DNA of 64,000 nt from UBA964 sp037444685 (GCA_037444685.1 JBBILX010000011.1:1-64000), one strand, 5' to 3'; positions 54,061-63,222 are shown, counted from the stretch's first letter. Numbers and translations: made by a program. The notes: generated from the letters alone by a model not told the origin.

Positions 54061-57000
54061 TCAGCGCACCCGCACGCGGAATCGCACCGTGAACGACGGA
54101 TCGCCGGCTGCGCCGCTGCCGGCCATCGATCCCGTCGGCGCGATCCGGATGCCGCGCACGGCAGCGTCGAAGCCCGCGGAGTCGGGTGAGGGCGTGTACG
54201 TGAACGGTGCGAGACCGGACGGCTGGCTCGAGTAGCCGACGCCGGTCGCCGCCGAGAACGTGAGGCCGCTCGACGGGCTGCCCTGCACGAACTCGACGAC
54301 CGGTGCCGCGGCCGGCGAGACCTGAAGGTCGGTATCGGCAGGCAGGACGTCCGTGATGACGAGCGAGTCGGCATCGACGACGCCGGAGCCGGTGTTGGTG
54401 ATCGTCACGGAATAGCGGACGATGGCTCCGGGAATGCGGCGCGGATTGACCGTGCCGTTGACCGGATCGCTGAGCACCTCGGAAGCTTTCTGCACGCGCA
54501 GCTGCGGCGGCGGGACCGCGACCTGCAGTGGCCCGACACCCGTGTCGGTGACCAGGCCCTCGGTACCCTCCGTCGCCGTCACCCGCAGCGACCAGCCGCC
54601 GACGGGCGCGTCTGCGGGCAAGGTGTATGGATACTCGAAGACGCGGGTTGCGGCGCCATCGTCATCGACGAGCGTCATCGCGGCGGAAGCCACGCGGGTC
54701 GTGCCCGCGGCATCGACGATCGAGACGGTAGCCCCGGTGATGTCGAAGCTGCCGAACGGATCGGTCACGGTCGCACGTATCCAAAGGTTCTGTCCGGGTG
54801 CGTAGCTCGAGGCGACGCTGCCGCCTGGGAAAGGTGCCGAGAAGGCGCGCACGTCGGCGACGCTGATGACAGTCGTCGCGTCGAGTTCGATGCGCGAGTG
54901 GCGCGTCCAGGTCGTGCCGGCGCCGAAAGGGTGCACGCGCGTCGTGCCGCCGGCGGGCGCGGTCTGGGCCACCGTCAGCGTGAAGACCGAACCGGCCGGA
55001 AAGGTCCGCGCGAGCGGGTTCGGAATCACGAAGTTCACGAGCGTCGGTGTCGTCGTCGAGGTCGTCACCGTGACGGTCTGTGTCACGCTGCTGCTGAATC
55101 CGGCGCCTGCATTGGCCAGCGTCACGGCGAGTGTGCGGCTGCCGCCCCCGCTGCGCGAGAGATACAGTCTGACCGGGATGTTCCCCGCCGTGACCGACAG
55201 CGGTTGCTGCAGTGGCGGTGTCAACGTCCAGGTGCGGCTGCCGCCGCCAGGGACGGCCTCGAATGTTTCCGCGGCCGGGGCGGGCTGGCGCGAGAGGCCG
55301 AGCGTGCCGGTCGACGCGCGGCGCACGAACAGCGGCTTGAGGCCCCCTCCTGGTATCCGCGATGGCGAGACCACGAGCGTGGGCGCCGCCGGCGACGCTC
55401 CGGGCCCATTCGGCTGGCTGACGGTGGCGAGGTTGTCGATCGTCGCGCCGACCGAGGTCGTCGTCGCCACCGTGACCTCGAAGACGATCGAGACCGTGCC
55501 GTTCGCCGGTACTGTGATGCCGCGCAGGTCCAGCAGACCCGCACCGTTGGCGCCGCCGCCGGGCGTGCTCGCATTGGTCGCCCCGGCAGGAAAGCTCACG
55601 AGCGTGAAGCCCGTGGTATTGCCCGGCAGGTCGTCGAGCACGTCGACGCCGGTCGCGGCGGCGCCGCCGATCTCGATCAGCGCGATGGTGTAGCGCAGCA
55701 CGTCGCCGGGATCGACCTCGCCACCGTTGACGTCGACGACGGTCTTCGTCGAGGTCGACAGATCCGGCCGTAGCACTGGCGTCGTCACGGCACTGCTGTT
55801 GTTGCCGAGGTCGAAATCGAAGCTCGCGCTCGCCACCGCTGCCGTGTTCGTCACCGACGGAAACGCCGCGGCGCCGACCGCGACGGTCAATGTCAGCGGA
55901 GGCGCGGTCGCGCCGGGGTCGAGCACCGGCGGGCGCGTGCAGGTGACCGTCTGACCGCTCGCGCTGCAGGACCAGCCCGTGCCCGCAGCCGACACGAACG
56001 TGAGGCCGGCCGGCAGCACGTCGATGACCGTGACGGGATTGTCCTCGCGCTCATTGCCGCTTGCGGTTCCATTGGTAACCGAGATCGTGTAGCTCGCGTT
56101 GCTGCCGACGATGAACGGCGTGGCGGGCGTCTTCGAGACCTGGAGGTCGACACGCGGGTCGCTCGTCGCGCTGACGATCTGCGCCGCGAGCAGCACGAGG
56201 TCACCGCCCGATGAATAGACGGTCGTTGCCGACTGCTGCCCGGGAGTGAGCAGCGCCGAGACGTCGTAGGTGTCGACGTCGGCGCCGTACGATGTCAGCA
56301 CACCTTGCGAATTGACGGTGCCGTCGAACTGTTGAGTGACTGGAACCGAGCCCGTCGGCACGAGCCCGTCGTCGAGCAGCGTGCCGTTGAAGCGCAGGCT
56401 CTCGCTGAAACCATTCAGCGGTCCCGAGTTGCCCGGGTCACCCTCCCAGGTGATCACCGCGATGCGACCATCGATGCCAGTCGTCGGGATCCGGAAACCG
56501 TCCGGGTTCAGGGTCAGTGAATTGCCGCGAAAGAACTGCAGGCCATCGAACACGTTGATCGCGCGCAGTCGCTCGCCCGGGCCCGAGTAGATGACGACGA
56601 GGCCCCAGCCTGCGGCGACCGCGGCGACCGCACAGTGCGGTGCACCGGTGTTGACCGTCAGGTCGCCGAACGTGTAGACCCCGTTGCCCGTGACCCGGCT
56701 CGTGACGTCGGCGACGGCGCCGAAGAACGGCAGCAACGTGCCGGCGTTGTTGTAGACAGCCGTGAACGTACGCGCGGCCGCAACCGCACCGCCGTTCAGC
56801 GTGACCGATGTGTCGACGACCGGACTGCCGCCGCTCGTCGTCGCCGAGCCGCCCCAATAGAGATAGGCGGCGACGATACTCGTGCCCGCCGGTATCCCCG
56901 ACAGCGTCTGACTGCTCGTCGCGCCGACGGCGCAGGCATTGCCCGTGTTAGGCTGGGCGCGCAGCGAGCCGCCCGTGGCGACGAAGTTGATGTTGCCGGT

Positions 57001-57126
57001 GAAGCGCTGCGATCGGCTGATCGGCGTCTGCGACTGGGCGACCGCCGGTATCGCCGCGAGGGTCGCAACCAGCAGCGGAAGCAGCACGACGAGCGCTCGA
57101 AGCAGGGATTCGAATGGGCGGGTCAC
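54061..57126 (-). CDS. Large secreted DUF11-repeat surface protein
   Basis: About 1021 aa with a signal peptide (LLRALVVLLPLLVATLAAIPAVAQ). A DUF3344-like beta domain comes first (VAAYLYWGGSATT...TSRVTGNGVYTFGDL). At least three DUF11-type Ig-like repeats follow ('VDLQVSKTPATPFIVGSNASYTI', 'PDLSTSTKTVVDVNGGEVDP', 'LRVQKASEVLSDPVNGTVNP'). It is Ser/Thr/Gly/Ala-rich with few Lys. No LPXTG, autotransporter or PEP-CTERM end is seen; the chain ends FRVRVR. Probably an exported adhesin-like protein of unknown route. GTG 57126 places the signal peptide well; ATG 57174 would add 16 residues. Confidence 0.8.
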   Translation of the reverse strand: MTRPFESLLRALVVLLPLLVATLAAIPAVAQSQTPISRSQRFTGNINFVATGGSLRAQPNTGNACAVGATSSQTLSGIPAGTSIVAAYLYWGGSATTSGGSPVVDTSVTLNGGAVAAARTFTAVYNNAGTLLPFFGAVADVTSRVTGNGVYTFGDLTVNTGAPHCAVAAVAAGWGLVVIYSGPGERLRAINVFDGLQFFRGNSLTLNPDGFRIPTTGIDGRIAVITWEGDPGNSGPLNGFSESLRFNGTLLDDGLVPTGSVPVTQQFDGTVNSQGVLTSYGADVDTYDVSALLTPGQQSATTVYSSGGDLVLLAAQIVSATSDPRVDLQVSKTPATPFIVGSNASYTISVTNGTASGNEREDNPVTVIDVLPAGLTFVSAAGTGWSCSASGQTVTCTRPPVLDPGATAPPLTLTVAVGAAAFPSVTNTAAVASASFDFDLGNNSSAVTTPVLRPDLSTSTKTVVDVNGGEVDPGDVLRYTIALIEIGGAAATGVDVLDDLPGNTTGFTLVSFPAGATNASTPGGGANGAGLLDLRGITVPANGTVSIVFEVTVATTTSVGATIDNLATVSQPNGPGASPAAPTLVVSPSRIPGGGLKPLFVRRASTGTLGLSRQPAPAAETFEAVPGGGSRTWTLTPPLQQPLSVTAGNIPVRLYLSRSGGGSRTLAVTLANAGAGFSSSVTQTVTVTTSTTTPTLVNFVIPNPLARTFPAGSVFTLTVAQTAPAGGTTRVHPFGAGTTWTRHSRIELDATTVISVADVRAFSAPFPGGSVASSYAPGQNLWIRATVTDPFGSFDITGATVSIVDAAGTTRVASAAMTLVDDDGAATRVFEYPYTLPADAPVGGWSLRVTATEGTEGLVTDTGVGPLQVAVPPPQLRVQKASEVLSDPVNGTVNPRRIPGAIVRYSVTITNTGSGVVDADSLVITDVLPADTDLQVSPAAAPVVEFVQGSPSSGLTFSAATGVGYSSQPSGLAPFTYTPSPDSAGFDAAVRGIRIAPTGSMAGSGAAGDPSFTVRFRVRVR

Positions 57127-57315
57127 GGGGAGCGAAGTCTCTTCGGCGCAGCGGCAAGGTCGTGCCGCTTGCATGACATTGTTCGCAGTCGAGCGGGCGC
57201 GGCGCAGGCAATGACTCACAGACCTGACATATCGGGCCGTCACGGGACGCTGGAAGTGAGATTACCATCACAGGAGGGCGCCGCAGCCGCCTCGGCCCGG
57301 CCGGGAGCGAACCGC

Positions 57316-57825
57316 GTGGATCCGAGCGTGACACTGATCGTCGCGGTGACGTCGACTGGCGTCATCGGCCGAGACAACCGTTTGCCGTGGCACCTGCCGG
57401 ACGACCTGCGGCGCTTCAGGGCGCTGACCATGGGCAAGCCAATTGTGATGGGGCGTCGCACCTTCGAGTCGATCGGACGGCCATTGCCGGGCCGCCGCAA
57501 CATCGTGCTGTCGCGGCGCGCGACGCAGCTGCCCGACGGCGTGATCCTGGCCCGCGACTGGCCAGCGGCGCTCGCCGCCGCGGGAGATGCGCCCGAGATT
57601 ATGGTCATTGGCGGCGCCGAGATCTATGCGCTCGCGCTGCCGTGGGCCCGGCGCGTTCATCTGACTGTCGTGGAGGCCGAGATCGACGGCGACGCGCACT
57701 TGCCGCTGCTCGACGAGCGCGAGTGGCGCGAAATCGAGCGCAGCGTGCACGCTGCCGACGAGCGGCACGCCTATGCGATGACCTATCGCACGCTCGAGCG
57801 CGTCGCGCCCGGCGCGTCAGCGTGA
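57316..57825 (+). CDS. folA: Dihydrofolate reductase
   Basis: NADPH-dependent reduction of dihydrofolate, 169 aa. Canonical blocks are TLIVAVTSTGVIGRDNRLPWHLPDDLRRFRALTMGKPIVMGRRTFESIGRPLPGR split as N-terminal, Met20-loop and cofactor segments, then IMVIGGAEIYALAL. GTG 57316 has GGGAG 8 nt upstream; a second GTG at 57328 is possible. It supports thyA and the gcv/fau folate cycle in this window. Confidence 0.95.
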   Translation: MDPSVTLIVAVTSTGVIGRDNRLPWHLPDDLRRFRALTMGKPIVMGRRTFESIGRPLPGRRNIVLSRRATQLPDGVILARDWPAALAAAGDAPEIMVIGGAEIYALALPWARRVHLTVVEAEIDGDAHLPLLDEREWREIERSVHAADERHAYAMTYRTLERVAPGASA

Positions 57826-57832
57826 GTCGCCG

Positions 57833-59188
57833 CTACCGGCCGGCGCGCGCACCGAGCCGCGCGCCGATCAGTGCGTCGGCGCGCGCCAGCAAGGCCTCGT
57901 CCAACGGGCCACCGGTGTCGAGTTCGGCAAGGATCTGCTCCTGCATGGCGCCGCGTTCCAGCGCCTCGGCGTAGGGAATCTCGGCGTGGAACATGACCAT
58001 CGAGTAGCGCGGAATGAAGCGTCCCGGATGGCGACGTTCGAGCGCCAGCGCGAGCTGCTTGCGGCGCTGCAAGTGCGGATCGCGAACGGTATCGCGCATC
58101 TCGACATAGTTCTCGAGCGCCATCTGTGCAATGGCGGCCGCCTGCGGCGCGCGCCGGTGCGCAAAGGCGGCGAATGCGGTCTCCCAGTCGGTGGCAGCGT
58201 CGAGCAGATCGACGAGCTCGACACAGTCCTCGAATGCACAGTTCATGCCCTGCCCATGGAACGGCACGATCGCGTGGGCCGCATCCCCGAGCAGCAGCAC
58301 CTGTCCGCGGTGGTGCCAGCGATCGCAGCGCACCGTGCCGAGCATGCCCTGCGGGTTGGCCGCGAACTGCTGCGTCAGGGCCGGCAGGTGAGGCAGTGCG
58401 CTCGGGAACTCCCGCTCGAAGAACGCGCTCACGGCCGCCGCGTCATGCAGCCGCGCGAAGCTCTGCTCACCGTCGCGGGCAAGGAACAGCGTCGCGGTGA
58501 AGCTGCCATCCGTGTTCGGCAGCGCGATCAGCATGAACCCGCCACGCGGCCAGATGTGCAGTGCATGGCGATCGAGCGCCTGAGCCGCTGACGCTGGCAT
58601 CGCCAGTTCCTTGTAGTCGTGATCGAGCCGCTCCTCGCTGGCGCGGACGATGCCGTTTGCGACCAGACTCTGCCGCACCGCCGAGCCGGCGCCGTCAGCC
58701 GCGATCGTCGGCGTCAGCGCCGTCGAATACGCCTCTCCCGAGGCCAGGTCGCGCCAGTGCAGCGTGTCGTAGGCGGGGCCGACGCCGAGACACTGCTGCC
58801 CGAAGCGCAGTTCGACGGCGGGCATGGCCGCCGCGATTTCCACCAGCGTGCGGTTGAGCGCGGCGCGCGAGACGGAGTGAATCACCTCGCCGGGTTGGCC
58901 GTAAGGCTGCAGCGTCGGCGTTCCCTGCCGGTCGTGGATCGCACGGCCGCGCACCTCGACGAGCAGCGGGGCTACGCGCGCGCTCAACCCCGCGGCCTCG
59001 AGTGCCCGCAGGCCGCGCGCCGCCAGCACGAGGTTGATCGAGCGACCGCGTTCGACCTCGTGCAGGCGGGGGTCGGGGCGTCGATCGAACAGACGCACGC
59101 GGTATCCGCGTTGTGCGAGCAGGATCGCAAGCAGTGTGCCGGCGAGGCCGGCGCCGACGACGGTGACAATGGAAGCCCGCGCCGTCAT
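57833..59188 (-). CDS. kmo: Kynurenine 3-monooxygenase
   Basis: FAD hydroxylase that converts kynurenine to 3-hydroxykynurenine, 451 aa. VTVVGAGLAGTLLAILLAQRGYRVRLFDRRPDPR is the Rossmann start with the KMO-type continuation RSINLVLAARGLRALEAAGL. LLGDAAHAIVPFHGQGMNCAFEDC is the KMO signature near residue 310. Its ATG overlaps the kynU stop by 4 bp. Last gene of the haao-formamidase-kynU-kmo operon. Confidence 0.95.
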   Translation of the reverse strand: MTARASIVTVVGAGLAGTLLAILLAQRGYRVRLFDRRPDPRLHEVERGRSINLVLAARGLRALEAAGLSARVAPLLVEVRGRAIHDRQGTPTLQPYGQPGEVIHSVSRAALNRTLVEIAAAMPAVELRFGQQCLGVGPAYDTLHWRDLASGEAYSTALTPTIAADGAGSAVRQSLVANGIVRASEERLDHDYKELAMPASAAQALDRHALHIWPRGGFMLIALPNTDGSFTATLFLARDGEQSFARLHDAAAVSAFFEREFPSALPHLPALTQQFAANPQGMLGTVRCDRWHHRGQVLLLGDAAHAIVPFHGQGMNCAFEDCVELVDLLDAATDWETAFAAFAHRRAPQAAAIAQMALENYVEMRDTVRDPHLQRRKQLALALERRHPGRFIPRYSMVMFHAEIPYAEALERGAMQEQILAELDTGGPLDEALLARADALIGARLGARAGR

Positions 59189-60465
59189 TGCCGCTCCGCG
59201 ACGGCAGCGGTGAGCGCGGTCACGCAGCGCCAGAGGTCCTCGTAGCCGTTATAGAACGGCACCGGCGCGAGCCGCAGCACGTCGGGTTCGCGCAGATCGC
59301 CGACGACACCCGCGAGGCGCAGCGCTGCGTGGACGCGGCGCGCCTCGCCGGGCCGCGAAAACCGCAACGAGAGCTGGCAACCGCGCCGCACCGGATCGTC
59401 CGGCGTCAACAGCGCAACCGATCCGGTGCAGCGCGCGCCGATCAGACCGGCGAGCGTCGCCGTGAGGCGCATGGAGCGTGCGCGCAGCGACGCGAGGCCG
59501 GCGCGCCGGAACAGCCCGAGGGAAGCCAGCAGCGGGGCGGTTGACAATACGGGCGGATTGCTGACCGCCCAGCCCGCGGCACCGCGCGCGGGCGCGAAGC
59601 GCGGCCCCATCAGGAAGCGAGTCGACGGCTCGTGGCCCCACCAGCCAGCCAGACGCAGCGCGCCCGGCTCGAGTCCGTGACGCTCATGAACGAACGCGCC
59701 GCCGATCGCGCCAGGTCCGGCGTTGAGATACTTGTAGCTGCACCAGACCGCAAAGTCGGCGTCGTCGGCCGGCAGGTTCAGGGGCAGGTTGCCGATCGCG
59801 TGGGCATGGTCGAAGCCCGCGAGCGCGCCGACGCGATGCGCCGCGCGGGCGATCCGCGCGCAGTCGAAGGCCTGGCCGGTCCGGTACTGGACTCCCGGCC
59901 AGAGCACCAGCGCGAGCCTCTCGCCCTCGCGCTCGATCGCCGCGTCGATCGCGTCTGGCTCGAGCGTCGCCGCGCCGCCCTCCGGCGCGACTTCGACGAG
60001 GTCCTCGGCGGGATCGAGCCCGTGCCAGGCGATCTGCGCGGCGACCGCATGCCGGTCGGAGGCGAAGGCGCCGGCCTCGATGAGGATGCGACGCCGTTTG
60101 CCGCGCGGGCGGTAGAAGCTCGCCAGCATCAAATGCAGGTTGACCGTCAGCGAGTTCATGGCCACGACCTCGTGCGGTCTTGCGCCCGTCAGCGCGCAGA
60201 GACCCTCCACGGCGAAGTCGGCGTAGTCGATCCACGGGCGGCGCGCGTCGTGATGCGCCTCGACGCCGAGGCGTGCCCAGTCGTCCAGCTCCGCGATCAC
60301 CGCCGCGCGCGCCGCGCGCGGCATCAGGCCGAGCGAGTGACCGCACAGATAGGCGAGCGGCCGGCTGGTCTGATCAAGCGGCCGCTCGAAGCTCTCGGCG
60401 CCGAGCGGCAGCGGATCCGCAGCGTCGAGCGCGCGTGCCGCCTCGAGTGACTCCGGCAGGTTCAT
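59185..60465 (-). CDS. kynU: Kynureninase
   Basis: PLP enzyme that cleaves (3-hydroxy)kynurenine to (3-hydroxy)anthranilate and alanine, 426 aa. The PLP lysine is in VWCSYKYLNAGPGAIGGAFVHERH. YLCGHSLGLMPRAARAAV, VVAMNSLTVNLHLMLASFYRP and GFDHAHAIGNLPLNL are family blocks. The gene is overlapped at both ends by its operon neighbours. Confidence 0.96.
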   Translation of the reverse strand: MNLPESLEAARALDAADPLPLGAESFERPLDQTSRPLAYLCGHSLGLMPRAARAAVIAELDDWARLGVEAHHDARRPWIDYADFAVEGLCALTGARPHEVVAMNSLTVNLHLMLASFYRPRGKRRRILIEAGAFASDRHAVAAQIAWHGLDPAEDLVEVAPEGGAATLEPDAIDAAIEREGERLALVLWPGVQYRTGQAFDCARIARAAHRVGALAGFDHAHAIGNLPLNLPADDADFAVWCSYKYLNAGPGAIGGAFVHERHGLEPGALRLAGWWGHEPSTRFLMGPRFAPARGAAGWAVSNPPVLSTAPLLASLGLFRRAGLASLRARSMRLTATLAGLIGARCTGSVALLTPDDPVRRGCQLSLRFSRPGEARRVHAALRLAGVVGDLREPDVLRLAPVPFYNGYEDLWRCVTALTAAVAERQ

Positions 60466-61322
60466 GCGGGCTCGGCCGCGTACAGCAGCGGCGCGCTCGG
60501 TACCGCATCGCCGTCGATCTCCGGCAGCGTCAGCTGCAGCAGCGCGACGCCATCGGCGACTGCGTCGGGCACGAAGGCGAGTTCGGTCACGGTGCATCCG
60601 CGGCGCGCGGCGTCCGTGGCTCCGCCGGCACCTCGGGCAGGCAGACCGAAGAAGGCGCGGTGAACGGCGAGCTCGCCCGCGTCGTGACTGCGATCGAGCG
60701 AAGGAAGGTCGACGACGAGATGCCGGGTGCCCCGCGCGATCAGCCATTCGGCCGCCTCAAGCGTCAGGAACGGGGCGCAGCGGTCGGAGTAGTCGCGCGT
60801 CAGCTTCGCCGTGTCGTTCGGCAGGGTGCGGATCACGATCGCCAGCGGCGGCTCGTCTCTCGGCAGGGGTCGTGCGGCCCGCAGTCGCTCCTCGACGGCT
60901 CGCAGGGCCGCGCGCAGCGCGGCGCTGGTGACGACCGCGTCGTACGGCGCTGGCGGCGGGCGCGTCGTCTCGGTGCTGTCCGCCGCGCGGACGAGCGGCG
61001 TCGACAGCACGAGCGCCGGCAGCGGACCGCGCGGCGCAAGTTCGCGCACGTGGATGCGCTCGGCCGTGAGGTGCCCGACGCACTCGGTATGGGTGCCGTG
61101 GCAATGCGGCGTCAGGGTCAGCGTGGTGCAGTTGCAGCTTGCGCCGTCGCGCACGTCGCCAGTGAAGTCGCCGATGCGCAATGGGGCGCTGGTCGGCGGC
61201 GGCGCGCCGAAATGACGCAGGCCCGGCGCATCGAAGCGCAGCGGAATCGCAAGGCTGCGCGGGCGCGCCAGCGAGGCGCGCCAATCGCGCCCGAGTGCGC
61301 GCCAGCGCACTGTCAGGCTCAC
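60462..61322 (-). CDS. Cyclase-family protein, probable kynurenine formamidase
   Basis: 286-aa PF04199-type metal hydrolase. Placement between 3-hydroxyanthranilate dioxygenase and kynureninase suggests it hydrolyses N-formylkynurenine. The metal motif is HCHGTHTECVGHL, where the classical HxGTHxDxPxH has Asp replaced by Glu and the Pro missing. A second element is SDRCAPFLTLEAAEWLIARGTRHLVVDLPSLDRSHD. It is longer than typical KynB (~210 aa). GTG 61322 overlaps the upstream stop (GTGA). Function rests mainly on context. Confidence 0.75.
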   Translation of the reverse strand: MSLTVRWRALGRDWRASLARPRSLAIPLRFDAPGLRHFGAPPPTSAPLRIGDFTGDVRDGASCNCTTLTLTPHCHGTHTECVGHLTAERIHVRELAPRGPLPALVLSTPLVRAADSTETTRPPPAPYDAVVTSAALRAALRAVEERLRAARPLPRDEPPLAIVIRTLPNDTAKLTRDYSDRCAPFLTLEAAEWLIARGTRHLVVDLPSLDRSHDAGELAVHRAFFGLPARGAGGATDAARRGCTVTELAFVPDAVADGVALLQLTLPEIDGDAVPSAPLLYAAEPA

Positions 61323-61834
61323 CGCGGGCGCTCCAACCTCGCACCGCAGTGGCGGCAGAGCAGGTTGTCGGGATTGCCGTAGAAGCGTTCGAACAGCGGC
61401 GGAAACTGCGTCTCGATGTCGGTCAGCGCGAGTTCCTCCTCGTAGAGCAGCGCCGCGCAGCTCTCGCAATACCACTGAAAGGCGTCCAGCTCGCCGTCGC
61501 GCCGCTGCCGCTCGACCACCAGGCCGACGGTGTCGGGATAGCGCTGCGGCGAATGCGGTACCCGCGGCGGCAGCAGCAGCACCTCACCCTCGCGGATCGG
61601 CACATCGACGATCCGCCCCTGCTGCACGGTGCGCAACAGCATGTCGCCTTCGAGCTGATAGAAGAACTCCTCGCCCGGGTCGACGTGGAAGTCCTTGCGC
61701 GAGTTCGGGCCGCCGACCACCATGATGATGAACTCGCTGTCACGAAACAGGCACTTGTTGCCGACGGGCGGCTTGAGCAGCGATCGATGCTCGTCGATCC
61801 AGCCCCGCAAATTGAACGCAGTCAGCGGTTTCAT
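61319..61834 (-). CDS. nbaC: 3-hydroxyanthranilate 3,4-dioxygenase
   Basis: Cupin Fe(II) ring-opening dioxygenase that forms the quinolinate precursor, 171 aa. Iron ligands are in KDFHVDPGEEFFYQLEGDM and PPRVPHSPQRY. The bacterial-type rubredoxin-like C-terminal metal site has CESC and CRHC. The operon therefore covers N-formylkynurenine to quinolinate (NAD precursor); tryptophan dioxygenase is not in the window. A GAGAAT box lies 7 nt upstream of the ATG. Confidence 0.96.
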   Translation of the reverse strand: MKPLTAFNLRGWIDEHRSLLKPPVGNKCLFRDSEFIIMVVGGPNSRKDFHVDPGEEFFYQLEGDMLLRTVQQGRIVDVPIREGEVLLLPPRVPHSPQRYPDTVGLVVERQRRDGELDAFQWYCESCAALLYEEELALTDIETQFPPLFERFYGNPDNLLCRHCGARLERPR

Positions 61835-61854
61835 GGCCCCGATTCTCGTACACT

Positions 61855-61880
61855 CACAACGGTTATGGTACGCACAACGG
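61855..61880. promoter_or_regulatory. Direct repeat in the kyn/lipoprotein intergenic region
   Basis: CACAACGG occurs at 61855-61862 and 61873-61880 (18-bp spacing), each preceded by GTAC within 3 bases. The repeats fill the 62-bp gap between the divergent kynurenine operon and the lipoprotein gene, upstream of the probable kyn -10 region. This is a candidate operator. Confidence 0.45.
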
Positions 61881-61896
61881 TCCAGGGAGTGTCGGC

Positions 61897-62403
61897 ATGA
61901 GACGACACGGTTCCAGCGCCCGGTGGCGACCTCGCATCGCCCTGCTGACGCTGTCCGCCTTGCTGATGGCGGGCTGCTCTAGCCTCGGCCTGCCCAGGCC
62001 GAGCTGGCCGTTCGCGGCGCGGCCAGCGCCGGCGCCAGAGGTCGTCGACGAGCTACTGTTCGAGTCCGTGGGCGACGCGCCCGTGAACGCCTTCCCGCAG
62101 TACTTCCGGCGCAATACGCTGATCGTCGACATGACTGCGGCCGGCGCCGCGGGCGCCGTCACGTTACGGCCGCGCTCCCGGTTCGGCTGGCCGGTCCGCG
62201 TCGCCTTCCGCGTGCGGCCGGGTGCGTTCGCCGCGCTCGAGGTGTTCGGGGCCCAACGACTCGTGCTGCCGGTCGTCGCCGACGGGCGCCGCACCACGCT
62301 CGATCTCGAGCTGCCGCCGGGTTTCGTGCCGGCCCGCGACGATCGCGCGATCGAAGTGCGCTGGGGCGCGGTCGGCGGGGTTCAGTCCGTGCCGATCGGC
62401 TGA
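61897..62403 (+). CDS. Putative outer-membrane lipoprotein
   Basis: 168-aa protein with a type II signal (RIALLTLSALLMAGCSS, lipobox LMAGC). A Pro/Ala linker precedes a compact beta-rich domain (NTLIVDMTAAGAAGAVTLRP, WPVRVAFRVRPG). I recognise no family. AGGGAG precedes the ATG at proper spacing. The last 22 bp overlap the 3' end of the convergent apaH gene. Confidence 0.75.
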   Translation: MRRHGSSARWRPRIALLTLSALLMAGCSSLGLPRPSWPFAARPAPAPEVVDELLFESVGDAPVNAFPQYFRRNTLIVDMTAAGAAGAVTLRPRSRFGWPVRVAFRVRPGAFAALEVFGAQRLVLPVVADGRRTTLDLELPPGFVPARDDRAIEVRWGAVGGVQSVPIG

Positions 62404-63212
62404 TAGCCCGCGCAGGGTTCGCTGTAGCGACAGCGCTCGTCGAGCGACCACGCGGTCAGGCTGCCGCCCCAGACGCAGCCCGTGTCGAGCGCCACGATAT
62501 CGCCCGCGTCGAGGAAGCCGAGCGTCGACCAATGGCCGAACAGGATCGGCGTGCCGGCGCTGGCACGGCCCGGGACGCGAAACCAGGGCATGAACTCGCC
62601 GTCGTCCTGCGACGGTGCCTGCTTGCGCGACAGGTCCATCAGGCCGCGCACCGTGCAGTAGCGCAGCCGGGTCAGCGCGTTGATGACGCAGCGCCAGCGC
62701 TCCGGCCCGCGCAGTGCGTCGTGCCAGCGCGCGGGCTGGTTGCCGTACATCGAGTCGAGCAGCTGGCGCGGTCGTGAGCGCAGCACAGCGCCCACTTCGC
62801 CGGCCAGCCTCAGCGCGTCGCTGGCGCTCCACTGCGGCAGCAGCCCGGCGTGGACCAGCAGTTCCGGCCGGTCGGGGTCGCGGTGCGCGAGCGGTCGGGT
62901 CAGCAGCCATTCGATCAACTCTTCGCGATCCGGTGCCTCGAGTACGTCGGCGAGCGTGTCGCTGCGCTTGGGTCGCGCGGCGGTGCCGAGCGCCAGCGCC
63001 AGCAGGTGCAGATCGTGATTGCCGAGCACGACCACCGCGTTGTCGCCGAGCGCGCGGACGAGGCGCAGCACGCCGGCCGAGTCGGGACCGCGGTTGACGA
63101 GATCGCCGACGAACCAGATCTGGTCGCGGTCGCTGCGGAAGCGCAGTCGCGCGAGCAGGGCGCGCAGCTCCGCAGCGCAGCCCTGCACGTCGCCAATCGC
63201 GTAGTGGCCCAT
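62382..63212 (-). CDS. apaH: Symmetrical diadenosine tetraphosphatase
   Basis: Metallophosphatase that cleaves Ap4A to two ADP and can decap Np4-capped RNA, 276 aa. The metallophosphatase motifs GDVQGC, GDLVNRGPDS and GNHDLHLLALA are intact, as are LLVHAGLLPQWS and ILFGHWSTLG. ATG 63212 gives the standard MGHYAIGDVQG start. It follows apaG by 10 bp, the usual apaGH order. Confidence 0.96.
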   Translation of the reverse strand: MGHYAIGDVQGCAAELRALLARLRFRSDRDQIWFVGDLVNRGPDSAGVLRLVRALGDNAVVVLGNHDLHLLALALGTAARPKRSDTLADVLEAPDREELIEWLLTRPLAHRDPDRPELLVHAGLLPQWSASDALRLAGEVGAVLRSRPRQLLDSMYGNQPARWHDALRGPERWRCVINALTRLRYCTVRGLMDLSRKQAPSQDDGEFMPWFRVPGRASAGTPILFGHWSTLGFLDAGDIVALDTGCVWGGSLTAWSLDERCRYSEPCAGYQPIGTD

Positions 63213-63222
63213 CGCTGGCGTG

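Noticed and set aside
61842..61847. GAGAAT box 7 nt before the haao ATG as a leaderless promoter
   Set aside because: The first base deviates from the TANNNT rule, so it was not counted among the supported leaderless promoters.
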